Source: an uncultured Oscillospiraceae bacterium
GTDB lineage: Bacteria > Bacillota > Clostridia > Oscillospirales > Oscillospiraceae
Reading direction: 5' to 3'
DNA: 11,740 bases
Assembly (NCBI GenBank): GCA_900754515.1
Contig: CAAEDD010000034.1
Location: 1 to 11,740 of the forward strand
This document shows, one piece after another, positions 6,971-11,740 of the stretch (position 1 is the stretch's first letter; the number at the start of each line of letters is the position of its first letter). A program made the translations under genes and the position numbers. Below the pieces are notes generated by a model. The model was not told the origin of the DNA and made no database searches. It saw only the letters and a program-made list of their open reading frames with translations.

Positions 6971-6981
6971 TAGCCCTTGAG
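6961..6981 (+). repeat. Imperfect inverted repeat in the AIPR leader
   Basis: CTCAGGGC (6961-6968) and GCCCTTGAG (6973-6981) pair with one bulged T around an AATA loop. It overlaps the -35 of the regulator promoter and sits at the start of the AIPR message, 10 bases ahead of AAGGAGG. It may be a second operator or a leader hairpin affecting stability; it is not followed by a terminator U-tract. Confidence 0.45.
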
Positions 6982-7005
6982 AAAAAATAATAAGGAGGCC
7001 ATAAA

Positions 7006-8199
7006 ATGGCAAATTTAAAATTTAAAGTTGAGGCACTTAGAACACTTACATCTCCATATCGAAAGGGAGAGAAAGACGAAAGCACTTTCGAGACTATTTA
7101 TTACTTGCTGGTCGATATGAAAGAGCTTCCTAAAAATATCCCTATGGATGTTAATCCGCGAGAACCTAAGATGAGTACAAATGTTGCCCGCAGTCTGCTT
7201 GCTGCAGTAGCAGAACCGGAAACAGATTTTTATATCAACAATCGAGGAATCGTAATTGCAGCGAAGTCATTGACATTTAATAGTACAGACTCTGAAGTTG
7301 CCATTGACATTGGTGATCAGAATGATGAAAATGATAAGTATCTATATGGCATCCTTGATGGCGGGCATACATATACCGCTATCATGAAAAAACGTGATGA
7401 AATCCCAGAGTATATAAGAAAATTTGTTCGTATTGAAGTTATAACAAATGTGCAAAATATCACACGTCTTTCTGATGCCAGAAACACTTCCGTCCAAGTT
7501 TCCGACATGGCGTTGTTTAACCTTGACGATAATTTTGAAGATGTTAAGATCGCAATAGCAAACCAGCCATATGCTGAATTGATAGCATACAAAGACAATG
7601 AGAACAAGCCAATTCATATTTCGGAGCTACTCCGTTTAATGTATGCCTTTGACATTGACAAATATCCTGACGATAGTGCGGCGCCGGTTCAGAGCTATTC
7701 TGGAAAAGCCCAAGTGTTTAAGAGATATAAGCAAGCATTTGAATCTCCGTTTTATAAATCACTGACCAAACAAATTCCCACACTGGTGGAGCTTTATGAT
7801 ATTATCGAATATGAGCTTCCAGAGAAATATAAAGAATATAAGAAAGCACAAGGGGTTGCAAATCCTCGCTTTGGTAGTGTTAGAGGAATTGAATCCCTTG
7901 ACAAGGCGATAAAAACGGAATTCCTAGGAACTCAAACGAAATACTCGGTTTCTAGCGGATATATTTACCCAATTTTTGGCGCATTTCGTAGTCTGCTCAA
8001 GTTTAATGAAACAACCGGGGATGTTTACTGGGAATTTGACCCGGTTGAAATATGGAATGAAGTTGGAACCACAATCGTTCAAAATACATTTGAGTCATAT
8101 ACTAACCCTCAACTTGCTGGTAAGGATAAGCAACTGTGGCTCGCCAACTATAGAATAGTTGAAACCCAAAGTCTCCGAAAACAGCTTGGGAAGAAGTAA
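7006..8199 (+). CDS. AIPR-family (abortive infection phage resistance) protein
   Basis: This 397-residue protein matches the conserved core of AIPR-family proteins (Pfam PF10592). It has FYINNRGIVIAAKSLTF near residues 75-91, corresponding to the usual FNNGI motif; GILDGGHTYTAI at 115-126, corresponding to the usual VNGxQT motif; and SDARNTSVQVSDMAL at about 156-170, corresponding to ATNxQ. The C-terminal half has no motif I recognise. Family members are linked to phage resistance and often sit beside restriction or regulatory genes; biochemical activity is not established, so defence is inference here. The GG-HT variant could alternatively place it close to DGQHR/DndB-like proteins. AAGGAGG at 6992-6998 fixes the start. 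Sequence is AT-rich with relaxed codon use, unlike the flanking operons, suggesting horizontal acquisition. It is controlled from the divergent region shared with the HTH gene and ends in a strong terminator. Confidence 0.75.
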   Translation: MANLKFKVEALRTLTSPYRKGEKDESTFETIYYLLVDMKELPKNIPMDVNPREPKMSTNVARSLLAAVAEPETDFYINNRGIVIAAKSLTFNSTDSEVAIDIGDQNDENDKYLYGILDGGHTYTAIMKKRDEIPEYIRKFVRIEVITNVQNITRLSDARNTSVQVSDMALFNLDDNFEDVKIAIANQPYAELIAYKDNENKPIHISELLRLMYAFDIDKYPDDSAAPVQSYSGKAQVFKRYKQAFESPFYKSLTKQIPTLVELYDIIEYELPEKYKEYKKAQGVANPRFGSVRGIESLDKAIKTEFLGTQTKYSVSSGYIYPIFGAFRSLLKFNETTGDVYWEFDPVEIWNEVGTTIVQNTFESYTNPQLAGKDKQLWLANYRIVETQSLRKQLGKK

Positions 8200-8211
8200 A
8201 CAAGTTACGAA

Positions 8212-8245
8212 AAACAAGGAGCATCATTTTTGATGCTCCTTGTTT
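8212..8245. terminator. Bidirectional terminator between AIPR and clpB genes
   Basis: A perfect 15-bp stem pairs 8212-8226 with 8231-8245 around a TTTT loop. A T6 run follows at 8251-8256 on the plus strand, and the minus-strand tail is TTCG. It lies between the AIPR stop and the clpB stop (8255), so it can end both convergent transcripts. Confidence 0.9.
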
Positions 8246-8254
8246 AACTGTTTT

Positions 8255-10834
8255 TTACCGGCAGACCAGTTCCCCGTCCTGAACGTCCACAGTGAGGGTG
8301 GAGCCGGCGGCCATATCTCCGGAGAGTATACGCCGTGCGATGAGGGTCTCTACGCTGCTTTGCAGATAGCGGCGCAGGGGACGGGCACCGTACAAGGGAT
8401 CGAAGCCCCGTTCGATGATGAGGTCCTTGGCCTGGTCGGTGATGACCAGCTCCAGACCACGGTCGCTGATACGCTTGCGCAGAGAGCTGACCATGATATC
8501 AATGATGCCGGTGAGGTTATCCTTGGTAAGAGGATGGAACATTATGGTCTCATCCAGACGGTTGAGGAACTCCGGACGGAAGGAGCGGCGCAGCTCCGCC
8601 ATCACGGCGTCCTGAGCGGACTGGGAGATGCTGCCGTCCGGTTCTATGCCGTCCAGCAGATACTGGCTGCCCAGATTGGAGGTGAGGATGATGATGGTGT
8701 TCTTGAAGTCCACGGTGCGGCCCTGGGAGTCGGTGATACGTCCGTCGTCCAGGATCTGCAGCAGGATATTGAATACATCCGGGTGGGCCTTCTCTATCTC
8801 ATCAAAGAGCACCACACTGTAGGGCTTGCGGCGAACGGCCTCGGTAAGCTGACCGCCTTCGTCATATCCAACGTATCCGGGAGGTGCGCCAATAAGACGG
8901 GAGACGGAGAATTTCTCCATATACTCGGTCATGTCTATACGCACGATGTTGTGCTCATCGTCAAAGAGGCATTCGGCCAGAGACTTGGCAAGTTCGGTCT
9001 TGCCAACGCCGGTGGGACCAAGGAAGAGGAAGGAGCCGATAGGCCGATTGGGGTCGGCTATGCCGGCACGGGAGCGGAGTATTGCCTCGGTGACCTTTTG
9101 CACAGCTTCATCCTGGCCTATGACACGCTTGTGGAGGTATTCGTCCAGGTGGAGTATCTTTTCTCTCTCCCCTTCCATCAGCTTTGCCACGGGGATGCCG
9201 GTCCACTTGGACACGATGTTGGAAATCTCTTCCTCAGTCACGGTGTCGTGGACCATGGTGTTGGCCTTGCGCTCCTCGGAGAGGCGCTCGGCCTCCTGGA
9301 GCTTCTGCTCCAGAGCGGGCAGGTCGGAGTATTTCAGCTTTGCGGCCTTCTCGTATTCATAGCGCAGCTGAGCGTTTTCTATCTCCGAGTGCATTTTTTC
9401 TATCTCGGCCTTCAGACGCTTAACCTCGTCCACGCTGTTCTTTTCTTCCTCCCAGCGGGATTTCATGGCGTTGAAGTTATCCTTCATGTTGGCCAGTTCT
9501 TCCCGGAGCTTTGCCAGACGATCCTGACTCAGTTTATCGTCCTCTTTCTTCAGGGCCATTTCCTCAATCTCCAGCTGCATTATACGCCGGCGCATGTCGT
9601 CCAGTTCAGCGGGCATGGAGTCTATTTCGGTACGAATGAGGGCACAGGCCTCATCCACCAGGTCTATGGCCTTGTCGGGGAGGAAACGGTCGGAGATGTA
9701 ACGGTTGGAGAGAGTGGCGGCTGCCACCAGGGCGCTGTCGTGGATGCGCACGCCGTGATAGACCTCGTAGCGCTCCTTCAGGCCACGGAGGATGGATATG
9801 GTGTCCTCCACCGTGGGTTCATCCACCTGTACAGGCTGGAAACGACGCTCCAGGGCGGCGTCCTTCTCGATGTACTTGCGGTACTCGTCCAGGGTGGTGG
9901 CGCCTATGCAGTGCAGCTCGCCTCTGGCCAGCATAGGCTTTAAGAGGTTGCCTGCGTCCATGCTGCCCTCGGTCTTACCTGCGCCCACAATGGTGTGCAG
10001 CTCATCTATAAAGAGGATGATACCGCCCTCGGACTTGCGTATCTCCTCCAGAACGGCTTTCAGCCGTTCCTCAAATTCGCCACGGTACTTGGCACCTGCA
10101 ATAAGGGCACCCATATCCAGAGAGAATATAGTTTTGTCTTTAAGCCCCTCCGGCACATCGCCGCGGACTATACGCTGGGCCAGACCTTCGGCTATGGCGG
10201 TCTTGCCAACGCCCGGCTCGCCTATGAGCACAGGGTTGTTCTTGGTCTTACGGGAAAGGATACGAATGACATTTCTTATCTCCGTATCACGGCCTATTAC
10301 AGGGTCAAGTTCGTTATCCCGGGCACGTTTTACCAGGTCGGTGCCGTACTTTGACAGGGCATCATAGGTGTCTTCCGGGTTGTCCCCGGTGACGGGAGAG
10401 GTCTTTACCTTGCTGAGTTCTGTGGTAAAAGCTGACTTACTTATACCGTGGTCAGCAAAGATGCGTTTGATGGCAGGGGTAGCTGCGGCAAAAATGCCTA
10501 TCATCACATGCTCCACGGAGAGATACTCGTCTCCCATGGATTTGGCCGCCTTCTCGGCGGCGTTCATTACCCGGCCGGCCTCCTGAGACAGGTACACCTG
10601 AGTATCGCCGCCCACCTTGGGCAGGGCAGAGATGGCAGTGTCCAGCTCAGAGAGCAGGGCGTTGCAGTCTACGCCCATACGGGAGAGCAGGGAGGGAATT
10701 AGTCCGCCGTCCTGGTCCACCAGGGCATAGAGCAGGTGCTCCGGCATGAGGTAATTGTTATGGTTTTCCTGAGCCATGGACTGAGCAGTCTGTATGGCTT
10801 CAAGGGTTTTTTGAGTGTATTTTTCAGCGTTCAT
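8255..10834 (-). CDS. clpB: ATP-dependent chaperone ClpB (Hsp100 disaggregase)
   Basis: This 859-residue protein is a full-length ClpB, a hexameric cytoplasmic AAA+ machine that rescues aggregated proteins together with DnaK. Domains in order: Clp N repeats (1-145); first ATPase with Walker A GEPGVGKT (205-212), pore tyrosine in GAKYRGEF (Y250), Walker B ILFIDE (D277-E278) and arginine fingers R330/R331; coiled-coil M domain about 405-525, whose presence and length separate ClpB from ClpA/ClpC; second ATPase with Walker A GPTGVGKT (606-613), pore GYVG (653-656), Walker B VVLFDE (D678-E679) and sensor LTSN (717-720). The C-terminal domain is complete and no IGF/L loop for ClpP is evident. AGGA, four bases before the ATG at 10834, is short-spaced but usable. 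It starts 16 bp after the RHH-like gene's stop, so the two form an operon. Confidence 0.98.
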   Translation of the reverse strand: MNAEKYTQKTLEAIQTAQSMAQENHNNYLMPEHLLYALVDQDGGLIPSLLSRMGVDCNALLSELDTAISALPKVGGDTQVYLSQEAGRVMNAAEKAAKSMGDEYLSVEHVMIGIFAAATPAIKRIFADHGISKSAFTTELSKVKTSPVTGDNPEDTYDALSKYGTDLVKRARDNELDPVIGRDTEIRNVIRILSRKTKNNPVLIGEPGVGKTAIAEGLAQRIVRGDVPEGLKDKTIFSLDMGALIAGAKYRGEFEERLKAVLEEIRKSEGGIILFIDELHTIVGAGKTEGSMDAGNLLKPMLARGELHCIGATTLDEYRKYIEKDAALERRFQPVQVDEPTVEDTISILRGLKERYEVYHGVRIHDSALVAAATLSNRYISDRFLPDKAIDLVDEACALIRTEIDSMPAELDDMRRRIMQLEIEEMALKKEDDKLSQDRLAKLREELANMKDNFNAMKSRWEEEKNSVDEVKRLKAEIEKMHSEIENAQLRYEYEKAAKLKYSDLPALEQKLQEAERLSEERKANTMVHDTVTEEEISNIVSKWTGIPVAKLMEGEREKILHLDEYLHKRVIGQDEAVQKVTEAILRSRAGIADPNRPIGSFLFLGPTGVGKTELAKSLAECLFDDEHNIVRIDMTEYMEKFSVSRLIGAPPGYVGYDEGGQLTEAVRRKPYSVVLFDEIEKAHPDVFNILLQILDDGRITDSQGRTVDFKNTIIILTSNLGSQYLLDGIEPDGSISQSAQDAVMAELRRSFRPEFLNRLDETIMFHPLTKDNLTGIIDIMVSSLRKRISDRGLELVITDQAKDLIIERGFDPLYGARPLRRYLQSSVETLIARRILSGDMAAGSTLTVDVQDGELVCR

Positions 10835-10850
10835 AGTGTCCTTTCCCGCC

Positions 10851-11498
10851 TCAGATGTAAAGGGAGGCGTTGTTGAGATAAGAACAGTAAGCCCCTTCTA
10901 TTTCGTGAGGGCTATATCTGTCGGCCAGATAGCCTTTGAGAAGTTTGTCAAACAAAGTAATGTAGTTGGACAGGGCCGAAGCCAACTCCTGAGCGGTGCA
11001 GTCCTTGCTTGGAGCGGCAATACCGCGGACAAACTTGCCTTCATAAAGGGCATAGTCGATGTCCACCCCGGTTAAGGGCTTGAGATGGGCATCCTCTATC
11101 TGCTTCCAGAGACGGAAGAACTCGGTCATGCCCTTTATCAGGGCCATGGACTGAGTGCGAAACAGCACCGTCAACTCCCCTATAGTGTCTCCGGCGCCCC
11201 GGTAGAGCTCTACTTCGTATTTTACCGTGGGCCGGTATTTGTATTCCAGAGAGCTTTTCAGGGACATTGTATATGAATTGGGGGAGAAGAAGGGAACCAG
11301 ATCCCTGGATGGAGCCATCAGTTCCTCAATGGTGGAGAGGACTTGATTTATCCGTTGCTCCGGGGTCGTGTAGTTCACATATTCCGCCAAGATCTGATTT
11401 ATAAGATTGGAGCGGTTGGTGCCCATCCTGTGGGCCAGGGCATCCACTTCCCGCACTACTTCGTCGTTTAGTACCAGGCTGTATAATGTCTTTTTCAT
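10851..11498 (-). CDS. Ribbon-helix-helix-like protein upstream of clpB
   Basis: This 215-residue protein starts with a segment that fits a ribbon-helix-helix DNA-binding unit: a short strand (KKTLYSLVLN), then VVREVDALAHRMGTNRSNLINQILAEYVNY (residues about 14-43), including the NRSNLI turn seen in CopG/Arc-like proteins. The remaining 170 residues, with YKYRPTVKYEVELYRG near 87-102 and several amphipathic helices, match nothing I recognise. It is transcribed from the near-consensus promoter at 11529-11557 and ends 16 bp before clpB, so it is probably the first gene of the clpB operon. An autoregulatory or stress-responsive role is an inference from the fold and from the dyad on the promoter. 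AGGA lies about nine bases before the ATG. The function of the C-terminal domain is unknown. Confidence 0.8.
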   Translation of the reverse strand: MKKTLYSLVLNDEVVREVDALAHRMGTNRSNLINQILAEYVNYTTPEQRINQVLSTIEELMAPSRDLVPFFSPNSYTMSLKSSLEYKYRPTVKYEVELYRGAGDTIGELTVLFRTQSMALIKGMTEFFRLWKQIEDAHLKPLTGVDIDYALYEGKFVRGIAAPSKDCTAQELASALSNYITLFDKLLKGYLADRYSPHEIEGAYCSYLNNASLYI

Positions 11499-11520
11499 AA
11501 CTCACCATCCTAGCTTTTTA

Positions 11521-11540
11521 CTGTGGATACTATATCACAG
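11521..11540. repeat. Imperfect dyad covering the -10 box, candidate operator
   Basis: CTGTGGATA (11521-11529) and TATCACAG (11533-11540) form an inverted repeat with one extra G and a 3-base centre. The -10 element at 11529-11534 lies inside it. RHH repressors commonly bind such sites over their own promoters, so the first gene of the operon is the natural candidate; this is inference. Confidence 0.45.
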
Positions 11541-11557
11541 CAGCTACAATTTGTCAA
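11529..11557 (-). promoter_or_regulatory. Near-consensus sigma-A promoter for the RHH-like gene and clpB
   Basis: On the minus strand a perfect TTGACA (complement of 11552-11557) and TATAGT (complement of 11529-11534) are separated by exactly 17 bases, with AT-rich UP-like sequence upstream (11558-11600). No CIRCE (TTAGCACTC dyad) or CtsR (GGTCAAA repeat) site is visible, which is unusual for a clpB operon in Firmicutes. Confidence 0.85.
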
Positions 11558-11612
11558 GAGTTTTATATAAATTTATTTACGAATTATATATGAATTTTCG
11601 GATTTCTCTATC

Positions 11613-11641
11613 TTGATTTTTCCCGGCCTTTTGGGTATAAT
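11613..11641 (+). promoter_or_regulatory. Strong sigma-A promoter for the tRNA-Ser-like gene
   Basis: TTGATT (11613-11618) and a perfect TATAAT (11636-11641) are 17 bases apart. The tRNA-like sequence begins 14 bases after the -10 box, a typical distance for a stable-RNA gene. It is divergent from the clpB-operon promoter, with an AT-rich stretch between. Confidence 0.8.
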
Positions 11642-11655
11642 GACAGGGCAAATAT

Positions 11656-11740
11656 GGAGATGTATCGAAGTGGTCGTAACGAGGCTGACTCGAAATCATG
11701 TTTCCACTTTGGAAGTCCAAACTGCCGAAAAGCCAGTAAC
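11656..11740 (+). tRNA. tRNA-Ser(CGA)-like gene: 5' half clear, 3' half not recognisable in window
   Basis: The 5' part reads as a serine tRNA: acceptor strand GGAGATG (11656-11662), TA, D-stem TCG/CGA (11665-11667 with 11680-11682) around AAGTGGTCGTAA, and anticodon loop CTCGAAA (11689-11695) with anticodon CGA at 11691-11693. The three inner anticodon-stem pairs (TGA with TCA) form, but the two outer pairs fail. After 11698 come a 6-pair hairpin (11701-11706 with 11710-11715), which could serve as a variable arm, and a weak T-arm-like hairpin at 11721-11737 that lacks the TTCRA motif. The bases after it (AAC) do not match the CATCTCC needed to close the acceptor stem. The true 3' half may lie beyond the window after an insertion or intron, or the gene may be degenerate. 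Confidence 0.5.

Noticed and set aside
6560..8250. Search for transposase, integrase or flanking target-site repeats around the AT-rich cassette
   Set aside because: No mobility gene and no convincing direct repeat at the edges could be seen, so no mobile element is called despite the composition shift.
8240..9943. 567-codon open frame antisense to clpB
   Set aside because: It lies wholly opposite strongly conserved clpB coding sequence; its composition follows third-position GC bias of clpB, it has no recognisable domain, and its start overlaps the terminator.
1..11740. CRISPR array or tandem repeats
   Set aside because: No regularly spaced direct repeats were seen anywhere in the window.

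Overview
The window looks like a Gram-positive, GC-moderate gut anaerobe, most likely a clostridial Firmicute of the Oscillospiraceae/Lachnospiraceae type. The reasons are strong AGGAGG-type ribosome binding sites, sigma-A promoters, intrinsic terminators between units, and a host-glycan disaccharide phosphorylase (GH112) locus. Species cannot be fixed from the sequence alone. No stretch above 300 bases lacks a gene.

Bases 1-5416 (+) hold a sugar uptake and phosphorolysis operon. It runs from a solute-binding protein (5' end cut by the window), through an attenuator-like hairpin, a MalF-type permease, a MalG-type permease and a 63-residue two-helix membrane protein, to a 1,3-beta-galactosyl-N-acetylhexosamine phosphorylase, and closes with a terminator hairpin. 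The logic is import of galacto-N-biose or lacto-N-biose (from mucin or milk glycans) by an ABC importer, then cytoplasmic phosphorolysis to galactose-1-phosphate plus GalNAc or GlcNAc. No ATPase gene is present, so a shared MsmK-type ATPase is inferred. A small XRE-family regulator (5450-5686) follows the terminator.

Bases 5703-6552 hold a bidirectional terminator and, on the minus strand, a DUF1624 / HGSNAT-catalytic-like multi-spanning membrane protein with its own possible promoter.

Bases 6605-8245 form a visibly AT-rich cassette unlike its neighbours. A minus-strand XRE-like regulator is divergent from a plus-strand AIPR-family protein (abortive-infection phage-resistance family). The 110-bp intergenic region carries overlapping divergent promoters and a perfect 16-bp palindrome placed to control both. 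This is the best candidate for an accessory, possibly defensive, module.

Bases 8255-11557 (-) hold clpB, a full-length Hsp100 disaggregase, preceded by a 215-residue protein with an N-terminal ribbon-helix-helix-like segment. The two are spaced as one operon behind a near-consensus promoter. That promoter shows no CIRCE or CtsR box that I can see, but its -10 box lies inside an imperfect dyad.

Bases 11613-11740 (+) hold a near-consensus promoter driving the 5' half of a tRNA-Ser (CGA anticodon) whose 3' half is not recognisable before the window ends. This may be an interrupted, intron-bearing or degenerate tRNA.
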